From NCBI GenBank assembly GCA_025351765.1, contig JANXVH010000079.1, positions 1 through 33,717 of the forward strand: a DNA stretch of 33,717 nucleotides, written 5' to 3'. Positions 1-8,850 of the stretch are shown in pieces (the stretch's first letter is position 1; the number at the start of each line of letters is the position of its first letter). Below the pieces are notes generated by a model. It did not search any database. It saw only the letters and a list, made by a program, of their open reading frames with translations, and was not told where the DNA came from. The translations under genes were made by a program, and so were the position numbers. The DNA is from Pedobacter sp. Its GTDB lineage: Bacteria > Bacteroidota > Bacteroidia > Sphingobacteriales > Sphingobacteriaceae.

Positions 1-1
1 C

Positions 2-1039
2 CTTAATGAGGCAGAATTGAGTGCTTTTGAGCAGCTGAGGCTTAATGATCCGATTGTGGACCATAAAGTTGTTGCACATAAGGTTTTTCTGGATTCATTA
101 AAGGGATATGCTGAAAGTATGGCGCTTAAGGCTAAAATGGATGAAGCTCATTTAGAGGTCGATGTTGATGGTTTGAGCAGAAAACTTGGTCCGCACCCGT
201 CAGTTATTGTAAATATATGGCGTAAAAATCGTTCTGCCATTGGTGTTGCTGCTTCATTTATATTTCTGAGCATGATCATGTTGTATTCCATACAGCAAAA
301 TACACAGCAGATTGGAAGTGTGGAATTGGTAAAAAGAGATTTAGCCAGAATAAAAAGCTCTCAGAATAGTTTGATCAGGAAGATCAACTCTACTGCTGTA
401 GTAACTAGGAATTTAAAGCCAGCTAATTTTGGTGGAACTGGTTTTGCGCTGACTACTAACGGATATATTCTTACCAATCTGCATGTAATAGACGGCGCTG
501 ATTCAGTATATGTTCAAGATAGGCAGGGTAACCAATACCGTGTTAGGGTAGATAAAAGAGATACACAATACGATTTAGCTATCTTAAAGATTGTTGACGA
601 TTCATTTAAATTGCCTAGTCTTCCATACAGATTAAAACATACTGGTATCGGGATTGGTGAAGATGTTTATACCCTTGGTTTCTCTAAAGATGATGCGGTT
701 TATGCAAGAGGTTATGTAAGTTCTAAAACGGGTTATAGTGGTAGTGATTCAACCCAATACCAGGTATCAATAGATGCTAACCCTGGTAATAGTGGAGGTC
801 CTTTGCTTGATCAGAATGGAAATGTAGTTGGTGTAATCACTGCGAAGCTTAGTCAGGTTGATGGTGCTACGTTTGCCGTTAAGTCTAGATATATTCAGGA
901 AATATTGAATATGATTCCAAATGATTCGTTGGGTAGTCCAGCGAAATTTAGCAAGAAGAATTATCTTCAAGCATTGACCAAAAACAAACAGGCAGAAAAA
1001 ATGCAAGATTTTGTATTTATGGTAAAAGTTTATAAGTAA
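2..1039 (+). CDS. Membrane-anchored trypsin-like serine protease (S1C/DegP-like), 5' partial
   Basis: The frame is open to the left edge, so the true start lies outside the window; the TTG at 17 is only an in-frame codon. Numbering from that TTG, residues 1-70 form a charged cytoplasmic segment resembling the N-terminus of Bacteroidota anti-sigma-like proteins (EQLRLNDP then DHKVVAHKVF). One membrane helix follows at about 72-92 and a short coiled stretch at 95-125. The chymotrypsin-fold protease domain has a complete triad: H156 in TNLHVIDG, D186 in YDLAIL and S259 in GNSGGPL. No PDZ domain follows; the protein ends about 80 residues after the serine, so it differs from full DegP/HtrA. The protease would face the periplasm and may act in envelope stress signalling or protein quality control, which is inference. 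A strong terminator follows the gene. Confidence 0.88.
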   Translation, partial: LNEAELSAFEQLRLNDPIVDHKVVAHKVFLDSLKGYAESMALKAKMDEAHLEVDVDGLSRKLGPHPSVIVNIWRKNRSAIGVAASFIFLSMIMLYSIQQNTQQIGSVELVKRDLARIKSSQNSLIRKINSTAVVTRNLKPANFGGTGFALTTNGYILTNLHVIDGADSVYVQDRQGNQYRVRVDKRDTQYDLAILKIVDDSFKLPSLPYRLKHTGIGIGEDVYTLGFSKDDAVYARGYVSSKTGYSGSDSTQYQVSIDANPGNSGGPLLDQNGNVVGVITAKLSQVDGATFAVKSRYIQEILNMIPNDSLGSPAKFSKKNYLQALTKNKQAEKMQDFVFMVKVYK

Positions 1040-1075
1040 GATCTGCTTGCTCTTTATAAGCGAGCAAAATTTTCA

Positions 1076-1115
1076 AACCCCTAAACTTATTGTAAGTTTA
1101 GGGGTTCTTTATTTT
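1076..1115 (+). terminator. Strong rho-independent terminator after the protease gene
   Basis: A perfect 14-bp stem (1076-1089 with 1093-1106) closes on the 3-nt loop TTG and is followed by the T-rich run CTTTATTTT. A weaker 6-bp hairpin (TTGCTC at 1047-1052 with GAGCAA at 1062-1067, then AATTTT) lies just before it, so the protease gene has a tandem terminator. The end of the T-tract is only about 12 nt before the next gene's ATG. Confidence 0.9.
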
Positions 1116-1127
1116 ATATCACATTTT

Positions 1128-2069
1128 ATGGATTTTGGAAAAGTACCTGGCGAATTATTGCCCGGAGTAGATTTTACACTACCACCTGATGGTACACAAA
1201 CTGCTAAAACGCTGACTGGTTTAAAACCCGTCAATGCGGATTTTTATGTTGGATGCGCAAAATGGGGAAGAAAGGAATGGGTTAATATGATCTATCCACC
1301 GAAAACTAAAGAGGCTAATTTTCTGGATGAATATGTTAAACACTTTAATTCAATTGAACTCAACGCCGTTTTTTACAGTATTCCCAAGGCAGATTTGATA
1401 CAGAAATGGAAGTTAAAAGCTGATGAAAATGCAGTTAAGGATTTCGTGTTCTGTCCAAAATTTTCCAGAACCATTAGTCACATTAAACGGCTAAAAGATG
1501 CAGAGGTTCCAACTGATTTGTATTTGGCAAGTATCTATGAATTTGGAAAATACCTTGGGCCTTGCTTTTTGCAACTTGGAGATAATTTTTCTCCTGCCAA
1601 CTTTGACGTATTGGAGAATTACCTCAAGCTATTGCCTCAAGATTTGAAGGTGTTTGTAGAGGTTAGGCATCAAAGCTGGTTCCTGGACGAAGCGGTTAGG
1701 ACTAATTTTTTTGAAATGCTTGCAAGGTTAAACAAAGGAGCCATTATTACCGACTCCAGCGGCAGGAGGGATTGTGTACACATGGAATTGACTATTCCAG
1801 AGATTTTTATACGTTTTGTAGGTAATGGAATGGAGTACCATGCATCAGATTTTGCACGTGTTGATGAGTGGGTGGCCAGAATAAAGCCATGGTTGGACAA
1901 GGGATTGACTAAGGTTTATTTCTTTTTGCACCAGCACGATGAGAAGGATACACCTATTTTAGCTAATTATACAATTAAACAGTTTAACAAATATCTGGGG
2001 GCATCATTGACTGAGATTGCATTTTTGGGTGATGGTGAAGATATTACAAATCAACCAGAATTATTTTAG
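1128..2069 (+). CDS. DUF72 (YecE-like) family protein
   Basis: This 313-residue protein belongs to the DUF72/YecE family, a TIM-barrel fold of unknown biochemical role. The typical landmarks are visible: YVGCAKWGRKEW near residue 40, FNSIELNAVFYSIP near 73, FCPKFSRTISH in the middle, FVEVRHQSWF, and a late FFLHQHDEKDTP. The Bacteroidota lead-in DFTLPPD at 15-21 is present. The frame stays open back to 1047, but that extension would translate through the terminator hairpin, so I use the ATG at 1128. Nothing in the context gives a substrate. The leader is unusually short after the upstream terminator. Confidence 0.88.
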   Translation: MDFGKVPGELLPGVDFTLPPDGTQTAKTLTGLKPVNADFYVGCAKWGRKEWVNMIYPPKTKEANFLDEYVKHFNSIELNAVFYSIPKADLIQKWKLKADENAVKDFVFCPKFSRTISHIKRLKDAEVPTDLYLASIYEFGKYLGPCFLQLGDNFSPANFDVLENYLKLLPQDLKVFVEVRHQSWFLDEAVRTNFFEMLARLNKGAIITDSSGRRDCVHMELTIPEIFIRFVGNGMEYHASDFARVDEWVARIKPWLDKGLTKVYFFLHQHDEKDTPILANYTIKQFNKYLGASLTEIAFLGDGEDITNQPELF

Positions 2070-2141
2070 ATAGTATACTTAAATTGTAGACATTATTTTT
2101 TACTTTGGACACGTTATTATTTACAACTAAAATATACAATT

Positions 2142-2777
2142 ATGAGTTTAAGAATAGGGGACGCAGCGCCCAATTTTAAAGCACAAACTTCAATTGGTGA
2201 AATTGATTTCTACGAGTACTTAGGCGATAGCTGGGGTGTTTTATTTTCGCACCCGGCAGATTATACTCCGGTTTGTACGACTGAGCTTGGGCGCACTGCT
2301 TCTTTAAAAGGAGAATTTGACAAAAGAGATGTAAAGGTATTGGCATTAAGTGTTGACTCAGCAGAGTCACATAAAGGATGGATTAAAGATATTAACGAGA
2401 CACAGAATACGAACGTAGAATTCCCAATCATAGCTGATGAAGATAAGAAGATCGCTGATCTTTATGATATGATTCATCCGAATGCATCTGAAACCTTAAC
2501 CGTGCGCTCATTATTTGTGATCTCTCCTGACAAGAAAGTGAAGTTGATGCTAACTTACCCTGCTTCTACAGGACGTAATTTTAACGAGGTATTAAGAGTT
2601 ATTGATTCCCTGCAATTGACTGCTAAATATAGTGTTGCCACGCCAGCCGATTGGACTGATGGCGACGATGTTGTAGTAATGAACAGCATCAAAACGGAAG
2701 ACATACCTGCTAAATTCCCGAAAGGGCATAAGGTGATTAAGCCTTATTTGAGGACTACACCACAGCCTAATAAGTAA
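2142..2777 (+). CDS. Peroxiredoxin, 1-Cys Prx6 type
   Basis: A 211-residue thioredoxin-fold peroxidase that reduces H2O2 and organic hydroperoxides in the cytoplasm. The peroxidatic motif PADYTPVCTTE places the catalytic cysteine at C45 with T42 in the PxxxTxxC signature. It is the only cysteine in the protein, so a 1-Cys mechanism with an external reductant is expected. The C-terminal extension (about 160-211, with KTEDIPAKFPKG) is the Prx6-type dimerisation arm, and the length is normal. Upstream, TTACTTTG at 2100-2107 resembles the Bacteroidota -7 box with one mismatch, but the nearest TTG (2084) is too close for a good -33 element. The gene ends in a bidirectional terminator. Confidence 0.95.
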   Translation: MSLRIGDAAPNFKAQTSIGEIDFYEYLGDSWGVLFSHPADYTPVCTTELGRTASLKGEFDKRDVKVLALSVDSAESHKGWIKDINETQNTNVEFPIIADEDKKIADLYDMIHPNASETLTVRSLFVISPDKKVKLMLTYPASTGRNFNEVLRVIDSLQLTAKYSVATPADWTDGDDVVVMNSIKTEDIPAKFPKGHKVIKPYLRTTPQPNK

Positions 2778-2782
2778 TCTAT

Positions 2783-2820
2783 ATTAAAAAGGGCCATCTT
2801 TCAAAATGGCCCTTTTTAAT
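2783..2820. terminator. Bidirectional terminator between peroxiredoxin and DUF2723 genes
   Basis: A perfect 15-bp inverted repeat (2783-2797 with 2806-2820) has an 8-nt loop and the core GGGCCAT/ATGGCCC, with A5 on the left arm and T5 on the right. Read on either strand it gives a GC core followed by a U-run, so it can end both the peroxiredoxin transcript and the convergent DUF2723 transcript, whose stop codon is at 2827. Confidence 0.92.
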
Positions 2821-2826
2821 GTTGTA

Positions 2827-5823
2827 TTAAACAAATTTGTTTTGTATTCTTTGCAAGGTCTCTTTTATCGATTTATTGAGTGCTGTTTGTTTACTACCCG
2901 CTGTTATTCGTTCCAGGTTATTGAGAACCGATAAACCCAATTGTATATCCCTGCCATAGTAGTTCCATTCCTTAGCATCTAGAGATGCGATATAACTGAG
3001 CTCCTGATCTAAAAATGTGTTGAGTTGTTTCGTAATCACATTTGCTCTTTCTGTTTCATTAACTTGATAGAGGTTGTGGACGGTATACATCCTGGTTAAG
3101 GTATCGTCAATTGAATACAATTTTATAGGTAATTCATCTACTGCTTTTACTAAAAGGTTTTTGGCTTGCGCTTGCTTGCCAGATGTAATCAGGTTGTCCG
3201 CCAGATAATTGATGAACTTAGAAGTACCTGATGCGATTCTTCTGCTTTCTGGGTCCAGGTATTTCGCTGTGCGAAAACCTGTGAAATCAAATTTGTTCAT
3301 CATGTTGCTATACATCACGTCAGAATTGGTTTGCATTTCTTTATCAAATCCTTTATCAGGAGTGGCTGATGCTTTTAAAGGTAATAGCCTAAACGCATAT
3401 CCTTCTAAGTATAGGTATTTTTCGAGCCCAACATAGCTATCGGTTGAAATGCTTGTTCCGAAATAAATAGGTCGTTTCCAGTTGTTATGCACCAATATAT
3501 CAAATATGGCCAGGTCGGATTTTAACACTTTATCTTCTCTGTATGTCCACTCCATTAGCGGAGTGATCTTATCTTGATCTGATTTGCCAACCGTATTGGT
3601 TTTTAATACTTGTTCTTTATTGATACTCAGCTTCAGTTTTTTAGTAGGGAGAAAGTTCTCATAACTTCCGCCCATATACACTTTGTCCTGCTGATTATCT
3701 GAAGTCAGCACCGCTAAAATATCTGACAGCTCCACACTGTCTGTAATTCCGTAGTCGTAATAAGGCGACCAGTCGCGGATCCCTTTTACATATTTTGATG
3801 ATGGGACCATGATGGGCAAAGCGTCTGAATTGCCAACCTTCTGCTTCATCTGGTCGATATAATTACCATCAGACAAGTATTGGATATTTACAACTCTAAC
3901 ATCAGTACGGTAGTTTTCTACCTCCTGTACATACCACAAAGGGAAGGTGTCATTATCTGCGTTGGTAAATAATATGGCATTAGGGGCACAGGAATTTAGG
4001 TAATTTTTTGCCCATTCCAAGGCAGTGGTTTTTCCAGATCTGTTGTGTTCATCCCAACCTTCGTGTGCCATAAGCATGGGTACGGCAATTATTGTCACAG
4101 ATGCTGCTATGGCAAAACTGATTCTCGGAGCGTTCAATTTAAAGGATAGCTCTTTAATGGCAAGCAAACCTAAGCCTATAAAAATAGCGAAAGCGTAGAA
4201 TGAGCCGACATAAGCGTAATCTCGTTCTCTTACTTGCAATGGATCCTGGTTTAGGTATACGATAATGGCCAGGCCAGTAAACACGAACAACGCAGAAACG
4301 ATGACCAAGTCTTTCGGACTTCTTTTATACAAGAGAATTAGACCGGTGATCCCTAAAATTAGCGGTAAACCATAGAATCGGTGATGTCCTTCGTTTGCGG
4401 TGATGCTGGGCGGGAGGTTATCTTGCTTGCCAAGACGCATGGCATCTAAGGGCTTGATTCCGCTAATCCAGGCGCCGTCATTGGAAAATCCCATACCCTG
4501 AACATCACTTTGTTTGCCCACAAAGTTCCAGAAAAAGTATCTCCAGTACATATAGCCTAATTGATAGGATGTAAAGAACTTTAAGTTTTGGAAGAAGGTT
4601 GGCGTTTGGCCGTCTTCAAGGTGCAGCCATTCTTTATAGAAAGCATCATGCTGCGGCTTGTGGCTATAGGTTCTGGGAAATAAAAGGTTTTTATCGTATT
4701 CTGCTTTGATCAGTTTTCCTGCTTCTTCATACTTAGTCTTACCTTTTCGGTAATCGGTTCCGGTTTCATCATATTTTGTAGGCTCTGCATCAAAGGTTTG
4801 TCCGTATAACAGCGGTGTTTCGCCATAATTTGTACGTCCCAAATAGTTATACAATGATAATGCATTATCAGGATTGGATAAGTTTAACGTAGTTTTGGCA
4901 TTCGCTCTGATGATGATTAAAAAATAAGAGCTAAATCCCAGCAACACAAAGGATAGGCAAATAACCGATAGGTTTAGGTAGTATTTCTTTTTTCTTATGG
5001 AAAAATACAACGCGTAAGATACTGATCCTGCTAAAAGTAATAGAAATACCGTAGCACCTGTACCGAAGCCCATACCTAAAGTATTCACGAAAAAGATATC
5101 AAATTTAGCGGCCAGCAGAACGAAATATTGAATGATGACAAATTGGACGGCAATCCAAATTAAACCAGCTACTCCAATTGCCTTAACTACACCAATAACA
5201 GTTGGTTGCATGTTTTTTTTGAAGTAATAAACCAGAACGATGGCGGGGATAGCCAATAAACTAAGCAGGTGTACGCCAATAGAAAGACCTACAATAAAAG
5301 CGATCAAAACCAGCCACCTGTCGTTCATATTTTCTTCCCATTTCAGCACTGCCCAAAAAACTACAGCTGTGAATAAAATAGAAAGGGAATAGACTTCTGC
5401 CTCAACGGCAGAGAACCAAAAGGTATCTGAAAACGTGAAGGCCAGGGCACCAATAATACCCGCAGTGATTACCCATAATCCATCAAGTGTATCTTCTTTA
5501 GGCTTTAAAATCTTTGCAGCGATTCTGGTAATGGTCCAATAAAGGAACATTACGGTTGCGGCACTGAACAGCACAGAACTAAAATTCATCCAATAGGCTA
5601 TTTTTGCGGTATTGCCCGTCGAGAGCAGAGAGAATAGTTTACCAATCATTAAAAATAGCGGTGCGCCGGGTTGGTGACCTACCTGTAATTTGAAGGCGGC
5701 GGCAATGAATTCTCCGCAATCCCAGAAACTGACAGTGGGCTCCATGGTGAGCCAGTAAATTACTGTGGCAGTAGCAAAGAGCAGGCAGCCAACCCAGTTG
5801 TTGAGCTTTTGATAATTGTTCAT
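2827..5823 (-). CDS. DUF2723 family multi-spanning membrane protein (PMT/TMEM260-like GT-C fold)
   Basis: About 998 residues. Roughly the first 580 hold many hydrophobic helices and the rest is a large, presumably periplasmic, soluble domain ending in a helical TPR-like region. The first loop carries SFWDCGEFIAAA (D35, E38) and VGHQPGAP (H50-P52), the most conserved part of DUF2723; an acidic residue there is the GT-C catalytic hallmark. RERDYAYVGSFYAF is a second conserved block. The human family member TMEM260 is a protein O-mannosyltransferase, so lipid-linked sugar transfer to proteins is plausible, but the bacterial substrate is not shown. A longer frame begins with a TTG at 5850; I prefer the ATG at 5823 because the hydrophobic N-terminus begins directly after it. 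Confidence 0.88.
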   Translation of the reverse strand: MNNYQKLNNWVGCLLFATATVIYWLTMEPTVSFWDCGEFIAAAFKLQVGHQPGAPLFLMIGKLFSLLSTGNTAKIAYWMNFSSVLFSAATVMFLYWTITRIAAKILKPKEDTLDGLWVITAGIIGALAFTFSDTFWFSAVEAEVYSLSILFTAVVFWAVLKWEENMNDRWLVLIAFIVGLSIGVHLLSLLAIPAIVLVYYFKKNMQPTVIGVVKAIGVAGLIWIAVQFVIIQYFVLLAAKFDIFFVNTLGMGFGTGATVFLLLLAGSVSYALYFSIRKKKYYLNLSVICLSFVLLGFSSYFLIIIRANAKTTLNLSNPDNALSLYNYLGRTNYGETPLLYGQTFDAEPTKYDETGTDYRKGKTKYEEAGKLIKAEYDKNLLFPRTYSHKPQHDAFYKEWLHLEDGQTPTFFQNLKFFTSYQLGYMYWRYFFWNFVGKQSDVQGMGFSNDGAWISGIKPLDAMRLGKQDNLPPSITANEGHHRFYGLPLILGITGLILLYKRSPKDLVIVSALFVFTGLAIIVYLNQDPLQVRERDYAYVGSFYAFAIFIGLGLLAIKELSFKLNAPRISFAIAASVTIIAVPMLMAHEGWDEHNRSGKTTALEWAKNYLNSCAPNAILFTNADNDTFPLWYVQEVENYRTDVRVVNIQYLSDGNYIDQMKQKVGNSDALPIMVPSSKYVKGIRDWSPYYDYGITDSVELSDILAVLTSDNQQDKVYMGGSYENFLPTKKLKLSINKEQVLKTNTVGKSDQDKITPLMEWTYREDKVLKSDLAIFDILVHNNWKRPIYFGTSISTDSYVGLEKYLYLEGYAFRLLPLKASATPDKGFDKEMQTNSDVMYSNMMNKFDFTGFRTAKYLDPESRRIASGTSKFINYLADNLITSGKQAQAKNLLVKAVDELPIKLYSIDDTLTRMYTVHNLYQVNETERANVITKQLNTFLDQELSYIASLDAKEWNYYGRDIQLGLSVLNNLERITAGSKQTALNKSIKETLQRIQNKFV

Positions 5824-5847
5824 GATTTGGTTATAATTTAGGTTAAC

Positions 5848-5855
5848 CAAAAATA
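5848..5855 (-). promoter_or_regulatory. Candidate -7 box for the DUF2723 gene
   Basis: On the minus strand this reads TATTTTTG, an exact match to the Bacteroidota -7 consensus TAnnTTTG, about 25 nt upstream of the ATG at 5823. No TTG sits at the expected -33 distance, so it is only a candidate. Confidence 0.3.
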
Positions 5856-5909
5856 ACTAAAAGTTTGAATGTTAGCTTTTTATAAATGTTAAAGAGTGTT
5901 AAATTGAGG

Positions 5910-7088
5910 CTAGTAGTGCTGGATAATATCAGCTTCTACAACCATATACCCATCAAATTTGCTGTAGGTAAAGATCAGGAACTTGTTTTTATCTGGTTTG
6001 ATCTTATATTTTTTAACTAATGATTCTGCAGTGTCCCTGTAATTTCTAACAATGACATTTCCTTTAAGGTCTTTCAGTTTTTTGAGGTTTCCGGAGGTAA
6101 GAATCCTATTGATACTAAATATCCTTCCGGGGAATTCCTGATTAACAGTATTGCTGGTATAAAGCTGGGTTTGAGTATCCAGTTTCTTGATGTTGAACTT
6201 TTCTGCGATTAAATTGAAAGCGCCGCTTTTTAACAGGGCAACATCAGGCTCGTATAGATAACCTGTAGGCGTTGTTTCTAATAATTGGGTTTGTTGATGA
6301 TCGCCAAGGGTGAAAGAGAATGCTTTTTGGATCTCGTTGAGCGTCACAGCGGATATCCTTATTGGTCCATTATACTTGTGTTCCAGTATCCAAACCAATT
6401 CTTTGCATTCGTTTTTAACGCTGACAATGTGTATTTCAACAACATGCTTAAGCTCGTTCAGTCCGGCTGATATATCTAATAGAGGTGCAGTTTTTATAAT
6501 AAGCCGACCAGCGCTTGTGAGCAAGAGATCCAGATTCGTTACCACGTCTGGGTTGCAATCTTTTAATAGGAATACCTTTCCGGATGTGCTGCGCCGGGCA
6601 GGGTCAATATATATGGTGTCAAAATGCTTTGCCTGTTCCTTTAAAAAAACCAGGCCGTCTATCGCTTTGAAAGCTGTATTGTTTTGTCTAAGTACCGAGG
6701 CATTATGAGCTGTGATTTCCAGCAATTCTTCGTTAATCTCACAATGTACCGTACTTTCCAATCTTCTGGAAAAAAAATAACCGTCAACTCCAAAACCACC
6801 GGTAATGTCCAAGAGGGTTTTACCGATGGCCAAACCAGATTTATATTCCGCAGTCGCTTCGGAGGATGTCTGCTCTACAGAAAGTGTAGATGGATAATAT
6901 ATGTAAGGCGTATTGAACCATGTTTGCAGTTTTTTAGCCGACTTTTTCTTGGCTGAGATCTGATTGGCCAGTTCAGCAGATTCAATTCCATGGATCGGGC
7001 TTTTTGCTAAAGCAATTTTATTCACATCATCCTGGAGATGGGTATTGATGTAATCTTGCGCTGCCTTGGTTAAAAGTTCTTTGTTCAA
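5910..7088 (-). CDS. Class I SAM-dependent methyltransferase with THUMP-like/PG1098-type domains
   Basis: A 392-residue protein of a Bacteroidota family with an N-terminal helical segment, a Rossmann methyltransferase core, and C-terminal PG1098 ferredoxin-like and THUMP-like regions. SAM motif I is LLDITGGFGVDG (D94 in this numbering) and the motif IV-like loop is YIDPARR (D162). The THUMP-like tail suggests an RNA substrate, but the modified base is not known from sequence. The frame extends to a TTG at 7118 inside the aspartokinase gene. I choose the TTG at 7088 because it overlaps the aspartokinase stop as TTGA, giving a coupled start and a protein beginning MNKELLTKAAQDYI. It is the last gene of the yggS chain. 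Confidence 0.85.
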   Translation of the reverse strand: MNKELLTKAAQDYINTHLQDDVNKIALAKSPIHGIESAELANQISAKKKSAKKLQTWFNTPYIYYPSTLSVEQTSSEATAEYKSGLAIGKTLLDITGGFGVDGYFFSRRLESTVHCEINEELLEITAHNASVLRQNNTAFKAIDGLVFLKEQAKHFDTIYIDPARRSTSGKVFLLKDCNPDVVTNLDLLLTSAGRLIIKTAPLLDISAGLNELKHVVEIHIVSVKNECKELVWILEHKYNGPIRISAVTLNEIQKAFSFTLGDHQQTQLLETTPTGYLYEPDVALLKSGAFNLIAEKFNIKKLDTQTQLYTSNTVNQEFPGRIFSINRILTSGNLKKLKDLKGNVIVRNYRDTAESLVKKYKIKPDKNKFLIFTYSKFDGYMVVEADIIQHY

Positions 7089-8353
7089 CTGTTTTTGTCT
7101 TTCATTACAATCTGACAAGTATTCCTGCTTTTTACCTCCAGCAAAATATTTTTTGAGGCCGTTACTCTGTCTATCGTTTGCTGGTTGTAGTAACGGATTG
7201 TGACCAGTTCAACGCCAGTGTTGTACTTCACATTATAATCTTTCGATAAATCTGCTATCAGTTTCTCTGTTTTTTTGGCATCATGATCAAAACTCACTGA
7301 AAAACTAATTGCAGAGTTGAGCATGGTATTGATCTTAATCTTGTGATTGTGAAACAGGTTAAATATTTCACTCAGATTCTCTTCAATAATGAAAGAAAAG
7401 TCTTTAGGAAAGATGGAGATTAATACTTGATCTACTTTAAATATAAAAGATGGGATTGGTAAGTGATTTTTAGCACCTGTAATATCGGTGCCTTCATCGT
7501 TTGGAGCAAGGAATGACCTTACATACAACGGGATATTCTTATTCTGGATCGGCTTAATTGTTTTCGGGTGAATAATCGTTGCCCCATAGTAAGCCAATTC
7601 TATTGCATCATGATAGGAGAGTTTCGGAATGCGCTCCGTCTCATCAAACCATTTAGGATCTGCATTCAGCACCCCCGGCACGTCTTTCCAGATTGTCAAG
7701 CTATCTGCATTTAATCCGGCACTAAATATTGCAGCAGAATAATCAGAGCCATCCCTGCCAAGGGTTGTGGTGAAGTTCTCGCTGGTGCTCCCAATAAATC
7801 CCTGAGTTATTCCAATGTGGTTCTCGATAGCTGGCAGCAATTTCTTTTGAATCTCTGATTCTGTTTTTTTCCAGTTTACTTTACCTTCCCTGTAAGTGTT
7901 GTCTGTGTGGATATAGTTTCTTGCATCCAGCCATTTGGCATTTGTGCCGATAAATTCAAGATAGGTAGCAACAATTTTGGTAGATATAATTTCACCGATA
8001 GAAACAATTTGATCGTATATATAATCTGGTGCGTCAGTTGGTTCTTCTTCCAGCAACCATTCTATTTCTACAAAAGAATTATTGATATCGTCATATATCG
8101 GGTGACCGTGATCAGCAAAAAGGTTCCCTACTATTTCAAAATGAAATTGTTTGATTTCGGCTAAGATCTCGTGCGTATTTTCCTGGCCATACAGATAAGC
8201 AAAAGTTAGCTCTTCTAACTTGTTGGTGATCTTACCCATAGCAGAAATTACCACCAGCAATTTCTGATCAGGACATTGTTTAATGATTGCGGCAATATTT
8301 TTAACACCGGCAGCATCCTTTACAGATGCCCCTCCAAATTTATAAATTCTCAT
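7085..8353 (-). CDS. Aspartate kinase (monofunctional)
   Basis: Catalyses ATP-dependent phosphorylation of L-aspartate, the first step toward lysine, threonine, methionine and diaminopimelate. The N-terminal amino-acid kinase domain opens with KFGGASVKD (K5). Further on are TLGRDGSDYSAA, the substrate/ATP-binding segment, and WKDVPGVLNADP. Residues from about 300 to 422 form the ACT-type regulatory part, so allosteric control is likely although the effector cannot be read. At 422 residues it is monofunctional, with no homoserine dehydrogenase fused. Its ATG overlaps the stop of the GNAT gene by one base (TAATG), and its TGA overlaps the methyltransferase start. Confidence 0.95.
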   Translation of the reverse strand: MRIYKFGGASVKDAAGVKNIAAIIKQCPDQKLLVVISAMGKITNKLEELTFAYLYGQENTHEILAEIKQFHFEIVGNLFADHGHPIYDDINNSFVEIEWLLEEEPTDAPDYIYDQIVSIGEIISTKIVATYLEFIGTNAKWLDARNYIHTDNTYREGKVNWKKTESEIQKKLLPAIENHIGITQGFIGSTSENFTTTLGRDGSDYSAAIFSAGLNADSLTIWKDVPGVLNADPKWFDETERIPKLSYHDAIELAYYGATIIHPKTIKPIQNKNIPLYVRSFLAPNDEGTDITGAKNHLPIPSFIFKVDQVLISIFPKDFSFIIEENLSEIFNLFHNHKIKINTMLNSAISFSVSFDHDAKKTEKLIADLSKDYNVKYNTGVELVTIRYYNQQTIDRVTASKNILLEVKSRNTCQIVMKDKNS

Positions 8354-8850
8354 TAATTGGTATTGGTAAGTAAAGAATTTGGTTTCATAGCAGAGATTTG
8401 CGCTTTAGAAAACGAAGCATTAAGCCAGCCTTCTTCAAGCTGGGCAGCGTATTTATTATAGAAATTGATAGCAGGAGCATTCCAGTCCAGCACTTGCCAC
8501 ACCATGCCATTAAAATTGCGATCTTTCGCCTCTTTAATAACGGTCTCAAAAAGTAGTTTTCCAATGCCCTTACCGCGATAATCATCCGTAACGATGAAAT
8601 CTTCCAGGTAAAGTCGGCAGCCTTTCCAGGTAGAATACCTAACATAATATAGCGCAAAACCCACTATATAATTGTCCGTTTCTGCAACGAAAGCCTTCCA
8701 AACTTTATCTTTACCAAAGCCGGCATCAACAAATTCCTGTAAAGTAACTGTCACCTCATCAGGTGCTTTCTCATATACCGCGAGTTCATTGATCAGTTCC
8801 AGTAGCCTGGCGCAGTCTTTTTCCTCTGTAACTCTTATAGTGATGTTCAT
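8353..8850 (-). CDS. GNAT family N-acetyltransferase, SSAT-like
   Basis: A 165-residue acetyl-CoA-dependent acetyltransferase. Motif A is RGKGIGK (92-98), preceded by the strand LYLEDFIV, and motif B contains NAPAINFYNK (124-133). LYLEDFIVTDDYRGKGIG together with VLDWNAPAI resembles the spermidine/spermine or thialysine acetyltransferase branch of GNAT proteins, so a small amine or amino-acid substrate is likely; the exact one is open. It overlaps the yggS stop by 4 nt (ATGA) and the aspartokinase start by 1 nt, so its translation is probably coupled to both. Confidence 0.88.
   Translation of the reverse strand: MNITIRVTEEKDCARLLELINELAVYEKAPDEVTVTLQEFVDAGFGKDKVWKAFVAETDNYIVGFALYYVRYSTWKGCRLYLEDFIVTDDYRGKGIGKLLFETVIKEAKDRNFNGMVWQVLDWNAPAINFYNKYAAQLEEGWLNASFSKAQISAMKPNSLLTNTN

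Noticed and set aside
1047..1127. N-terminal extension of the DUF72 frame
   Set aside because: It would translate through a 14-bp terminator hairpin and is unlike family N-termini, which fit the ATG at 1128.
5824..5850. TTG start 9 codons upstream in the DUF2723 gene
   Set aside because: It overlaps the candidate -7 box, and the ATG at 5823 gives a normal N-terminus.
6310..6708. 132-codon open frame on the plus strand
   Set aside because: It is antisense to the methyltransferase gene, with no recognisable domain; a shadow frame.
7089..7118. Longer TTG start for the methyltransferase
   Set aside because: It lies inside the aspartokinase gene; the TTGA overlap start at 7088 fits family length and coupling.
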